A stretch of DNA of 64,000 nucleotides from a virus (IMGVR_UViG_3300027833_000001:101128-165127); one strand, 5' to 3'. Positions 42,854 through 50,913 are shown, counted from the first letter of the stretch. Notes: generated by a model from the sequence alone, not told the origin. Translations and numbers: made by a program.

Positions 42854-44062
42854 ATGATGATACAAGAAAATACAGTTTTCGGTACTGCCCAAACCGAGCA
42901 AGAAGTTGGTGCGATTATTTCAGCACTCGCTAACACTGACAACCCTAGCGGTATTTATTGCCGTAGTCAATTGAATGAAGTTGCGTCCAGTCTTGGAATT
43001 CCCAAGCAAGGTTCCGCACTCGGATTCATTGTCGCAAATTATGCGGTGTCTAGAGGTCGCTACTCTTTTGGAGATAGTGGAGTTGTCGCTGAGATCGTTC
43101 CTAAATCACCGAAGCCTGTCGAAGTAATTCAGACACAGGCTACAGAGGCTAAAGTTTTGACCCAAGCTAAATTGCAAACCTCGGTAGAGAATTTGATTCC
43201 TGATACCGATGCCACTTATGTTCCTTTTGGATTCTACAAAGATTTGTCCAGTATTGTCAAGTCTAAAGTATTTTATCCAACTTTCATCTGTGGTCTATCT
43301 GGTAACGGTAAGACTATGATGGTCGAGCAAGTTTGTGCAAAACTTAAACGTGAAGCAATGCGAGTTAATATCTCCATTGAGACCGATGAAGATGATCTGA
43401 TTGGTGGTAATACACTAGTTGATGGTAACGTAGTGTACCGAGAAGGTCCTGTACTTACCGCTATGAAGCGTGGTGCAGTTCTCATTCTAGATGAGATTGA
43501 TCGTGGCTCTAATAAGCTAATGTGCCTCCAAGCTATCTTAGAAGGTAAAGCGTACTACAATAAGAAAACTGGTGAAGTGATTCAACCTGCACCCGGTTTC
43601 AATGTTATCGCTACTGCCAATACTAAGGGTCGTGGATCAGATGACGGCAAGTTCATGGGAGCCCAGATACTTGATGAGGCTTTCTTGGAAAGATTTGCTA
43701 TCACAATCGAACAAGAATATCCATCGGCTGCCCAAGAGAAGAAAATTGTTCTCAATAAGATGGCTGTCCAAGATTGTGTGGATGTCGAGTTTGCTGAGAA
43801 CTTAGTCACTTGGGCTGACGTTATCAGAAAAACTTTTTACGAGGGTGCAATCGATGAGTTGGTTTCAACCCGAAGACTGGAACACATTGTGAAAGCATTT
43901 GCAATGTTTAATGATCGCCTCAAGGCTATCCAGTTATGTGTGAATCGTTTTGATACTGATACCAAAACAGCCTTCATTGATCTCTACACTAAAGTGGATG
44001 CCGGAGTTGATTTAGAAACTCCAGAAGCAGAAGCAGAAATGGAAGTTATCAATGAAGAATAA
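42854..44062 (+). CDS. cobS: MoxR/CobS-type AAA+ ATPase
   Basis: 402 aa from ATG 42854 (MMIQENTVFG), 5 nt after a GAGAGAGG site; the TTG at 42839 is not needed. Walker A GLSGNGKT at about 147-154, Walker B LILDEID at about 210-216, sensor-type NVIATANTKGRG near 250-261. The protein belongs to the group annotated cobS in marine T4-like phages. Partner of the VWA protein just upstream, in the same order as in many MoxR-VWA systems. Likely a chaperone-like or remodelling ATPase; the target is unknown. Confidence 0.85.
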   Translation: MMIQENTVFGTAQTEQEVGAIISALANTDNPSGIYCRSQLNEVASSLGIPKQGSALGFIVANYAVSRGRYSFGDSGVVAEIVPKSPKPVEVIQTQATEAKVLTQAKLQTSVENLIPDTDATYVPFGFYKDLSSIVKSKVFYPTFICGLSGNGKTMMVEQVCAKLKREAMRVNISIETDEDDLIGGNTLVDGNVVYREGPVLTAMKRGAVLILDEIDRGSNKLMCLQAILEGKAYYNKKTGEVIQPAPGFNVIATANTKGRGSDDGKFMGAQILDEAFLERFAITIEQEYPSAAQEKKIVLNKMAVQDCVDVEFAENLVTWADVIRKTFYEGAIDELVSTRRLEHIVKAFAMFNDRLKAIQLCVNRFDTDTKTAFIDLYTKVDAGVDLETPEAEAEMEVINEE

Positions 44063-44336
44063 ACCAGACTACAAGTTTAGGGAAGATGAACTATTAGAGG
44101 AGTTCAAAGCCTACATAGATAAGACCTATCAGGGTCACTATGGTCAGGGTGGACTCCAATCTTCCGAAGTGATTGTAGATCGTGGTCATGGTATGGGGTT
44201 CTTCCTTGGTAATGTCGATAAGTATAATGGTCGATATGGCAAGAAAGGAACTCCAGTAGATCACCGAAAAGATATTGTTAAGATTATCCATTATGGTTTC
44301 TTGGCATTGTATGAACACGATAGGAAAAACAAGTGA
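44052..44336 (+). CDS. DUF3310/SaV-like protein
   Basis: 94 aa, overlapping the AAA+ gene by 11 nt. The segment GMGFFLGNVDKYNGRYGKKG followed by DHRKDIVKIIHYGFLAL matches the core of DUF3310-type proteins, common small proteins of phages sometimes annotated nucleotide-kinase-like. No P-loop is present. Function unknown. Ends in a GTGA overlap with the ketosynthase gene. Confidence 0.72.
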   Translation: MKNKPDYKFREDELLEEFKAYIDKTYQGHYGQGGLQSSEVIVDRGHGMGFFLGNVDKYNGRYGKKGTPVDHRKDIVKIIHYGFLALYEHDRKNK

Positions 44337-45451
44337 GTAGATTAGCCATTACAGGAATAGGTTTAGTAGACAACCTCGGGAACAACCCCGTGGATTGTTT
44401 TGCCGAATACCAAACAGGTGTTTTGGCGCCGCCAGTAAATGGTTCGTTTTCTGCCCAGAAAGATAATCTGACTGAAGTAAAAGCTCCGATGTACAATAGA
44501 CTATTGGACATTAATAAGCTATCACTTCACGCTGTATCCGATGCACTGAATCCTGATATAGAATTTTCAGATAATGTGTTTACTCTATTCTCTACACTAA
44601 CTGCCGGTAACACCACGTTCCAGGACTATGGTTCCGATCTTAGTGATGGAAAGAACAGAGTTAAACCTAAGCAATTGCTACAGGGCTGTAGGGACTTCAC
44701 TGCGGGATTGATAGCACAAACATATGGATTTACAGGTGGTGCTACCAGTATGAACTCTGCTTGTGCTACCAGTATATACCAGTTAGACTATGCATTTCAT
44801 CTAGCAAAACGATATGACTATGTGATATGCGGTGCTGGTGACTCTGCAAATAATTTATGGGATACAACTTTCTTTGAGAAGTTGGGTGCCCTAGGTTCAA
44901 AGTCTGCTCCATTTGATAATGATCGTGATGGAATAATCACAGGTGAAGGAGCAGGCTGTTTAATTTTGGAAGATGTAGATAAAGCTAAAGCTAGAGGAGC
45001 ATACATCTATGGGTACATCCATGAACCTGGTCTAGCAACTGATGGCGTCCATGCAAACTTTGTTAACCCTTCTGATTTTGGTTTGACTAAAGCAATGAAG
45101 ATTGCTACTGAAGGAATCGATCCAAATCATATAGCATTCGTAGCCGCTCATGCTACTGGTACTGAGGAAGGTGATGTTCTTGAATATGAAGCGATACAAA
45201 ATGTACTTCCGTATAAAGATGTTGTGGGATTCAAGTCTAAGCTAGGACACACCATGGCAGGTAATGGAATAATAGAATTAATTTATTCGTTAATGGCATT
45301 AAAATCTAATATAATTCCACTTACGCATATAAATAACACCGAGTGTAGATACGTTACTACAAAAACCCGTGCAACTGAATGTAAGTACGCACTCAAAAAC
45401 AGTTTAGGCTTTGGAGGGAAAGCCGCTTCTATCTTAATTGAGATAGATTAA
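44333..45451 (+). CDS. beta-ketoacyl-ACP synthase (FabF/KAS II-like)
   Basis: 372 aa, starting at GTG 44333 in a GTGA overlap. The Cys-His-His catalytic triad of KAS I/II is complete: C144 in MNSACATS, H273 in AAHATGTEEGD and H306 in SKLGHTMAG. The acyl-pocket DRDGIITGEGAG stretch (about 198-209) and the terminal KNSLGFGGKAASIL loop are also intact. It is about 40 residues shorter than FabF, the trimming being mainly in the first 100 residues. Condenses acyl groups with malonyl-ACP. Phage purpose unknown: membrane lipid, lipid A or a specialised acyl product. Confidence 0.92.
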   Translation: MSRLAITGIGLVDNLGNNPVDCFAEYQTGVLAPPVNGSFSAQKDNLTEVKAPMYNRLLDINKLSLHAVSDALNPDIEFSDNVFTLFSTLTAGNTTFQDYGSDLSDGKNRVKPKQLLQGCRDFTAGLIAQTYGFTGGATSMNSACATSIYQLDYAFHLAKRYDYVICGAGDSANNLWDTTFFEKLGALGSKSAPFDNDRDGIITGEGAGCLILEDVDKAKARGAYIYGYIHEPGLATDGVHANFVNPSDFGLTKAMKIATEGIDPNHIAFVAAHATGTEEGDVLEYEAIQNVLPYKDVVGFKSKLGHTMAGNGIIELIYSLMALKSNIIPLTHINNTECRYVTTKTRATECKYALKNSLGFGGKAASILIEID

Positions 45452-45457
45452 CCAGTT

Positions 45458-45528
45458 CCCCACCTGGGGCTCAGACTGTCACTTTCGTGACCTCTCTCTC
45501 CTCTCATAAATGGAAGTGACAGTCTGAG
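45458..45528 (+). ncRNA. structured intergenic RNA with alternative hairpins
   Basis: After the ketosynthase stop: CCCC/GGGG hairpin (45458-45469, loop ACCT), then a perfect 15-bp inverted repeat (arms 45470-45484 and 45514-45528, loop 29 nt). Within its 5' arm GTCAC (45478-45482) can instead pair with GTGAC (45487-45491). The two folds exclude each other. Only a short T-stretch follows, so it may be a terminator/attenuator or a small RNA. Confidence 0.6.
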
Positions 45529-45532
45529 ATTT

Positions 45533-45540
45533 TATAAATA
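45533..45540 (+). promoter_or_regulatory. late promoter TATAAATA
   Basis: Exact octamer right after the structured region, 34 nt before the ATG at 45575. Confidence 0.8.
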
Positions 45541-45574
45541 GCTATTATACAAGTTAAATTTTTGGAGATAACCA

Positions 45575-45937
45575 ATGGCATACAGATACGCAATTAAATA
45601 TTCAAGACCTACCACTGACGATAATTGGTATGTCATGGACACCGATGTGGTTCTTAATGAAGCGGAGACCGCTAGAGAAACAGTTCTCAATGATTGGATT
45701 GATAGCAAAAAAACTGATGGTGATATTGCAGTAAGTTGGGAGTTCAGTGAAGATATGCTGGACTTTACATACATTCTAACATATGCAGATGAAGCCGCAT
45801 ATGATACCTTACAGGCAGAATGGGCAGTAATTAGAGATGCACAGTGTGATGGTATCGAACCTGAGACTGAAGCGAAGTTTGTTCAATTCAATACTGACAC
45901 CGGTAGTACGTATTCTGTTACAAAAGAAACAGTTTAA
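45575..45937 (+). CDS. hypothetical protein (120 aa), late-type
   Basis: Acidic protein beginning AYRYAIKYSRPTTDDNWYVM with a helix-strand layout and no known motif. It has its own TATAAATA promoter and a GGAG site, and stands alone between the structured RNA and the sigma-70 promoter of gp45, so it is expressed late, unlike its replication neighbours. A small virion or assembly protein is possible. Unrecognised. Confidence 0.6.
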   Translation: MAYRYAIKYSRPTTDDNWYVMDTDVVLNEAETARETVLNDWIDSKKTDGDIAVSWEFSEDMLDFTYILTYADEAAYDTLQAEWAVIRDAQCDGIEPETEAKFVQFNTDTGSTYSVTKETV

Positions 45938-45944
45938 AAAAGAC

Positions 45945-45973
45945 TTGACTTTTCGAAGTCTTCCCTATATAAT
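45945..45973 (+). promoter_or_regulatory. sigma-70 promoter before gp45
   Basis: TTGACT (45945-45950), 17-nt spacer, TATAAT (45968-45973), with the same A-run plus GACTTGAC context as the promoter at 42785. Confidence 0.9.
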
Positions 45974-46010
45974 GATTTAATATTAACAACAGTGATGAGG
46001 CTTATACATA

Positions 46011-46664
46011 ATGAAAATATCCAAAAAAACCCTTGAGGTTCTCAAAAACTTTGCCAGTATAAATTCGAATCTTTTGATTCGACCTGGCAATGTTTTGACC
46101 ACCATTCCCGCAGATGTAGGCATCTTTGCCCGAGCAGAAGTTCCAGAGACTTTTGATCGTGAAGTAGGTATCTATGATCTAAACAGTCTATTGGCACTTC
46201 TATCTATGATGGATGATACCGATGTCGAGTTTGGTGATGACAGTCTTTCTGTTCGGAAAGGTCCCAGTGAATTCAAATACTACTATGCCGACAAAAACAT
46301 TCTAGTCGCGGCACCAGATAAGATTATCGAAGTAGATTCTGAGTTCGCATTCAAACTAACTTCTAAGACTATCGACACAATCAAGCAAGCGGCATCAATT
46401 GTATCTGCTTCAATGCTTAGTGTAATTGCCAAAAATGGTAAAGTCATTCTCGCTGTGGGTGATCCCGCATCTCCAAGATCGAATAGCTATACGATAGATA
46501 TCGATGGTAGTTATGAGGGTGAATTCGATTGTCGTATCCCAATGGAAAACTTCAAAGTTATCTCTACTGATTACGATGTGGTTCTAAGTAAGAAAAAGTT
46601 CATGCACCTTAATGGTAGTGGACTACAATACTGGATTGCATTAGACGTAAACTCTAAGATTTAA
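46011..46664 (+). CDS. gp45: sliding clamp gp45
   Basis: 217 aa (T4: 228). The MKISKKTLEVLKNFASINSN start, EVGIYDLNSLLALLSMMDDT middle and KKFMHLNGSGLQYWIALD-type end match the T4 clamp. A trimeric ring that tethers gp43 and also activates gp55-dependent late transcription. It heads the replication operon and has its own strong early promoter. Confidence 0.92.
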   Translation: MKISKKTLEVLKNFASINSNLLIRPGNVLTTIPADVGIFARAEVPETFDREVGIYDLNSLLALLSMMDDTDVEFGDDSLSVRKGPSEFKYYYADKNILVAAPDKIIEVDSEFAFKLTSKTIDTIKQAASIVSASMLSVIAKNGKVILAVGDPASPRSNSYTIDIDGSYEGEFDCRIPMENFKVISTDYDVVLSKKKFMHLNGSGLQYWIALDVNSKI

Positions 46665-46673
46665 GGATTCATA

Positions 46674-47291
46674 ATGAAAGGTAATATTGAAGTCGGGTTC
46701 AAAGTCCCGAATGTAACTTTCAATACTCGGGTACTGGATACAGATAGCGATGCAGACAACCCGTATGTATGGCAACCCGTAACAGTCGATTCAATGTTCA
46801 AAGAAAAACGAGTAGTACTGTTCAGTCTACCCGGAGCATTTACTCCAACGTGTTCAACATATCAACTACCACAATTCGAAGAGATGTACAATCAGTTCCG
46901 TGAAGTTGGCATTGATGAAATCTATTGTGTATCAGTGAATGACTCTTTTGTTATGAACAAATGGTCTAAGTGGTTAGATGTTAAGAATGTAAAAATGATT
47001 CCAGATGGCTCTGGTGTTCTTACACAAGCAATGAATATGCTTGTATCTAAAGACAACGTATCATTTGGACAAAGATCATGGAGATATGCTGTCATCTTAA
47101 ATGATGGTGTGGTAGAAAAAACATTTATTGAACCTGGTTTCGGTGACAATGTTGAAGAAGATCCATACGGTGAGACTGCACCACAAAACATATTTGACTA
47201 TGTAATATTTGATAGTCCGGTGCAAGCCCCAGCCAGAGAACTGCAACTTGATCTTTTTGATGGAGGAAAGACTGCGGAATCGTTTGGATAA
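46674..47291 (+). CDS. peroxiredoxin, Prx5 type
   Basis: 205 aa. The peroxidatic Cys60 is in the motif LPGAFTPTCST, followed by LPQFEEMYNQFREVGIDEIY, and the conserved Arg is in FGQRSWRYAVIL. This is the Prx5/AhpE-like group that reduces H2O2 and organic peroxides using thioredoxin or glutaredoxin. The last 30 residues (PVQAPARELQLDLFDGGKTA) are an extension. It is inserted between clamp and clamp-loader genes; related genes are known in marine T4-like phages. Possible role: protection from oxidative stress during infection. Confidence 0.88.
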   Translation: MKGNIEVGFKVPNVTFNTRVLDTDSDADNPYVWQPVTVDSMFKEKRVVLFSLPGAFTPTCSTYQLPQFEEMYNQFREVGIDEIYCVSVNDSFVMNKWSKWLDVKNVKMIPDGSGVLTQAMNMLVSKDNVSFGQRSWRYAVILNDGVVEKTFIEPGFGDNVEEDPYGETAPQNIFDYVIFDSPVQAPARELQLDLFDGGKTAESFG

Positions 47292-47311
47292 TATAATGAG
47301 AGGAGAGTAGA

Positions 47312-48241
47312 ATGGACGAATTTTTATTTGTCGAAAAGTATAGACCTAAAACCATTGATGAATGTGTGTTACCAAAATCGATTAAAAAAACATTTAATCA
47401 AATGGTCAGTAATGGTGAGATAACAAATCTACTGCTATGTGGTAGTGCTGGTACTGGCAAGACTACAGTAGCAAGAGCATTGTGTAATGAATTAGATTGT
47501 GATTATATTCTAATCAACGGCTCTGAAGAATCTGGTATCGATGTATTGCGTACCAAGATTAAGAAGTTTGCAAGTACAATGAGTTTCGAAAACAAAACTA
47601 AAGTGGTCATTTTAGATGAAGCAGACTATCTAAATCCAAACTCTACTCAACCAGCATTACGTGCATTCATTGAAGAGTTCTCTGCCAACTGCCGATTCAT
47701 CTTTACGTGTAATTTCAAAAACAGAATCATCGAACCCTTACATAGTAGAACTACTGTGGTCGAGTTCCGTTTGGACAAAGCTGACAAGCCAGAAATGGCA
47801 ATGCAATTTCACAAACGTATGAAAGATATTCTGGACATTGAAGAGATTAAATACTCTGATAAAGTTCTTGCTGAATTACTCAAGAAACATTTTCCAGACT
47901 ATCGTAGAGTTCTGAATGAACTTCAGCGGTACAGTATTGGTGGTGTTATTGATGAGGGTATACTGAGCAACTTGGCTGAGATGAATGTCAAGGGACTAAT
48001 CGATGCACTCAAAGATAAAGACTTCAAGAAAATGCGCCAGTGGGTAGCAAACAATGTTGACACAGATCCACAGGGCATCTATCGTAAAGTTTATGATGCG
48101 TTGATCGACAAAGTAAAACAAGTACCTCATTTGGTGCTGTTGATTGCAGACTATCAGTACAAAGCCGCATTCGTATCAGATCAAGAAATCAATCTTACCG
48201 CTTGCCTAACTGATATCATGGCTTCAGTTGACATAAAATGA
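47312..48241 (+). CDS. gp44: clamp loader large subunit gp44
   Basis: 309 aa (T4: 319). AAA+ ATPase with Walker A GSAGTGKT at about 44-51, Walker B VILDEAD at about 101-107, and the SRC-like motif replaced by LHSRTTVVEF (arginine finger) near 146-155. Forms the 4:1 complex with gp62 that loads gp45. The gp62 gene lies 2.2 kb downstream, separated by cargo genes. Overlaps the radical-SAM gene by 4 nt (ATGA). Confidence 0.93.
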   Translation: MDEFLFVEKYRPKTIDECVLPKSIKKTFNQMVSNGEITNLLLCGSAGTGKTTVARALCNELDCDYILINGSEESGIDVLRTKIKKFASTMSFENKTKVVILDEADYLNPNSTQPALRAFIEEFSANCRFIFTCNFKNRIIEPLHSRTTVVEFRLDKADKPEMAMQFHKRMKDILDIEEIKYSDKVLAELLKKHFPDYRRVLNELQRYSIGGVIDEGILSNLAEMNVKGLIDALKDKDFKKMRQWVANNVDTDPQGIYRKVYDALIDKVKQVPHLVLLIADYQYKAAFVSDQEINLTACLTDIMASVDIK

Positions 48242-49044
48242 CACGCATAGTTGCGATAGACTATGAAATCTCAAGTACGTGCCAAGCAAGATGCCCAGTT
48301 TGTATTCGTCAAGACGGTGGAAAACTAAAAGATTTCGTACAGACCCAAAGAACACTTGATGAAACTAAACACATCTTACATGGTGTAGCCAGTGGATTAG
48401 AGTTTGTTAAATTTTGTGGTAACTATGGTGACCCAATGGGTTGTGATGCAGTTGCAGATATATCTGAGTGGCTGATATCAGAAAATCCTAAAGTTAGAAT
48501 TGATATAGCAACTAACGGTGCTATAGGAAAACCAGATACATACCGCAGATTAGGTAAAATGGGAGTCAATGTTATATTTGGATTTGATGGATCAGATCAA
48601 GAATCTAATCAGTTGTATAGAAGAAACGTCAAGTGGTCAGATGCAATGGATAATTTAAAAGCATATAGTTCTGAATGTACCGCACAACATTCTTCTTGGC
48701 AATATTTACTGTTCAATGAAAATAAGATTAATTTAGAAAGAGCAATACAAATTGCAATAGAACATAAAATTAAAATGTTTAATATTAACGAAAGACCTAA
48801 TCCATTTTCTACCTCTTTTCATTCATCTATAGATAAGTTGTCTGGAAAATATGACATAATACAAAGCGAAGGATCAAACGATTTTAAAGAACTAGCGTCC
48901 GGGGGTGAAAAACTGCGAGTGTATTATGGTGCTGGTACGTATGATGAAAGCGATATAGAATATTCACTAACACCTGCTTATAATATGTCAGCACACATAC
49001 AAAAACTAAAGGAAAAATATGACACAGACTTGCATTTCGTATAA
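48238..49044 (+). CDS. radical SAM enzyme, N-terminal part of a split gene
   Basis: 268 aa. The cluster motif CxxxCxxC is intact: C15, C19 and C22 in CQARCPVC. KFCGNYGDPMG (about 58-68) matches the GGE-like SAM-binding turn, and DIATNGA and VIFGFDGSD fit later barrel strands. The last 9 residues run into another frame: the following open frame (49019) continues the family. Removing one base from the A-run at 49013-49017 would join both frames. Probably a maturase- or SPASM-type enzyme; substrate unknown. Confidence 0.8.
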   Translation: MTRIVAIDYEISSTCQARCPVCIRQDGGKLKDFVQTQRTLDETKHILHGVASGLEFVKFCGNYGDPMGCDAVADISEWLISENPKVRIDIATNGAIGKPDTYRRLGKMGVNVIFGFDGSDQESNQLYRRNVKWSDAMDNLKAYSSECTAQHSSWQYLLFNENKINLERAIQIAIEHKIKMFNINERPNPFSTSFHSSIDKLSGKYDIIQSEGSNDFKELASGGEKLRVYYGAGTYDESDIEYSLTPAYNMSAHIQKLKEKYDTDLHFV

Positions 49045-49288
49045 CTGGACACTTTCGCATACTTACATTTCAGATTTTTCAGAAAAGAATCTGAACCTCT
49101 TTATTTCTTTTGATGATAAAGTTTTTCCTTGCTGTATGACAGCTAGTCAACAACCAAAAACAGGTGTTGCTATGAATGGTAGAAACTTACAAGAAGTGGT
49201 TGATAGTGGCGAACTTAATAATATGTACTATGATGATTTGAAAAATGGTACGCCATCAAAATTCTGTGCGGAGACTTGTGGAAGATGA
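49019..49288 (+). CDS. SPASM-like C-terminal part of the split radical SAM gene
   Basis: 89 aa beginning at ATG 49019, 5 nt after AAAGGAAAAA which could act as a ribosome site. The peptide holds Cys5, FPCCMTA at about 37-43 and a FCAETC end, the spacing of a SPASM or twitch auxiliary cluster domain. It overlaps the preceding frame by 26 nt in the +1 register. Either a separate subunit or the end of one protein. The overlap with the next gene is ATGA. Confidence 0.68.
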   Translation: MTQTCISYNWTLSHTYISDFSEKNLNLFISFDDKVFPCCMTASQQPKTGVAMNGRNLQEVVDSGELNNMYYDDLKNGTPSKFCAETCGR

Positions 49289-50082
49289 GATTAGTTCAAG
49301 GTAATTTAGCTACGATAGGTGAAGGTGCTTGTCATGCTATTGCGGAAGAAGTTCTGGAACATATGATTGTAGTCATAAGAGATCAAGAACATCTAACAAT
49401 GGATCAAGAGGTACGAATCTGTGAGATGATTGGTGAGTGCCAGAGATATGATCTGCAACCAGACAGAACAAAACATATTGCTTGCCACAAAAATATTCTC
49501 AGGGTGACTGGAGAAAAAGATGAAGATGGCGAAGAAGGATTATTTGGACATACAAGTGCATTAGATTGGCATGCCAACCAAGCATCAAATCCAGATAGAT
49601 CACCTCTTATATGGTTGAAGGCAATAAAGGGTTCACGAGGTAGTCGTACTAGCTGGATTGATATGATCAAAGCGTATGATGATTTACCAGAACAAGCCAA
49701 GATAGACTTTCAAGATTTACAGATTACTCTTGGGCATGAACATGGTAAATATTCTACTAGTCCATTCTTTAATGAACATCATTCGGTTGACAAACCAATG
49801 AATTTAGTGTATACTAATGCTCTTGGTAAAACTGGATTATACTTTCCATTTCTACAGACATTTGGTATGATAGATAAAACTGAGGAAGAGTTTCAAGAGA
49901 TTTATCAGTACTTGGTTAATCATGTTAAGCAAGAGAAGTTTATGTATCACCATGATTGGAAAGATGGTGATGTAGTTATTAGTGAGCAATGGTTGAGTAT
50001 TCATAAACGATGGCCCTTTAAGAAAATGGAAGACAGGGTACTCCACAGAATTGCTTTTGATTATTCTAAAATAGGAATTTAA
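49285..50082 (+). CDS. TauD-like 2OG-Fe(II) dioxygenase
   Basis: 265 aa from ATG 49285 (ATGA overlap); the TTG at 49276 is rejected. The TauD/TfdA pattern includes LDWHANQASNP near 95 (first metal ligand His; the usual HxD reads HxN here), LIWLKAIKGSRGSRTSW, and a distal WLSIHKRWPF, then a 2OG-binding Arg in DRVLHRIAFDY. The Asn substitution is common in some phage members, from memory, but catalytic competence is not proven. Follows the radical-SAM pair in the same operon. Confidence 0.72.
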   Translation: MRLVQGNLATIGEGACHAIAEEVLEHMIVVIRDQEHLTMDQEVRICEMIGECQRYDLQPDRTKHIACHKNILRVTGEKDEDGEEGLFGHTSALDWHANQASNPDRSPLIWLKAIKGSRGSRTSWIDMIKAYDDLPEQAKIDFQDLQITLGHEHGKYSTSPFFNEHHSVDKPMNLVYTNALGKTGLYFPFLQTFGMIDKTEEEFQEIYQYLVNHVKQEKFMYHHDWKDGDVVISEQWLSIHKRWPFKKMEDRVLHRIAFDYSKIGI

Positions 50083-50083
50083 A

Positions 50084-50464
50084 ATGCCAGATATTCAATC
50101 AACAGTAGAGTCTTTCATGTTGAAAGCTAACCAACCACCAGAGATCACAGCCAAGTTTCGTGGTACTGATCAAGAACATCTATACATGGATCTTGTTACT
50201 GAAGAGTTCCTCGAACTTAACGGTGCATTCAGTGCTAAAGATATAGTTGAGACTGCTGATGCAATTGCCGACTTGGTATGGGTACTTATGGGTCTTGCAT
50301 CTACTCTTGGTATACCATTTGACCCTGTGTGGGAGGAAGTGAAACGATCCAACGAAAGTAAAGTTACCGATGGTAAATTGCTGAAGAACGTGAAGACTGG
50401 TAAAGTTATGAAGCCCGATACATATTCAGCACCTGACTTAGAAGCGATACTCGATGAGTCTTAG
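50084..50464 (+). CDS. MazG-like nucleotide pyrophosphohydrolase
   Basis: 126 aa. All-alpha NTP-PPase signature: EEFLELNGAFSA, then ADAIADLVWVLMGLASTLGI with the EExxE...ExxD-type acidic metal residues, and VWEEVKRSNESKV. It could hydrolyse non-canonical dNTPs or (p)ppGpp-like targets; phage MazG proteins are widespread in marine T4-like phages. The C-terminal 30 residues (KTGKVMKPDTYSAPDLEAIL) are typical of the phage forms. Overlaps gp62 by 11 nt. Confidence 0.8.
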   Translation: MPDIQSTVESFMLKANQPPEITAKFRGTDQEHLYMDLVTEEFLELNGAFSAKDIVETADAIADLVWVLMGLASTLGIPFDPVWEEVKRSNESKVTDGKLLKNVKTGKVMKPDTYSAPDLEAILDES

Positions 50465-50909
50465 TGATTTAATTGGCGTAGCACCAAGAGAAGAGATCGA
50501 TGTTGAGTCTTTCAAAGTAAAGAAGAAAGCTATCAGCCCATTCGATTTTGCTAACAGCATTAACCATAGTAAAGAAAATCTTATGGTAGATGATTGGTCA
50601 GAGAAGCAGTATAGTCCATTCATTGTCAACAAAGCGATGTCGTATTCAAGCGATACAGTCAAGATTGCCAATGAGATGAACTCTCGCCCTCATATTGACC
50701 ACAGATTACAATACGATTTTCTGAAAAGTATGGTACGTAAAAAGAAACGATATAATAAATGGCTAAAACCTGAGAAAGAAGAACGACTAGCAATAGTAAA
50801 AGAGTACTTTGGATACAACAATACCAAAGCACAAGAAGCGTTACGGATATTAAGCGAAGATAACCTCAAAGAGATTGAAGACCGTCTATTTAAAGGTGGC
50901 AAAATCTAA
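50454..50909 (+). CDS. gp62: clamp loader small subunit gp62
   Basis: 151 aa (T4: 187). ISPFDFANSINHSKENLMVD, YSPFIVNKAMSYSSDTVKIA and LQYDFLKSMVRKKKRYNKWL are the gp62 core. Holds the gp44 ring together at the clamp. Located between the MazG-like gene and regA, keeping the T4 order 62-regA-43 although separated from 44. Confidence 0.88.
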   Translation: MSLSDLIGVAPREEIDVESFKVKKKAISPFDFANSINHSKENLMVDDWSEKQYSPFIVNKAMSYSSDTVKIANEMNSRPHIDHRLQYDFLKSMVRKKKRYNKWLKPEKEERLAIVKEYFGYNNTKAQEALRILSEDNLKEIEDRLFKGGKI

Positions 50910-50913
50910 ATTT

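Noticed and set aside
42854-44062. Cobalamin (cobalt chelatase) function for cobS/VWA pair
   Set aside because: No CobN or other cobalamin gene in the window; MoxR-VWA type is the safer description.
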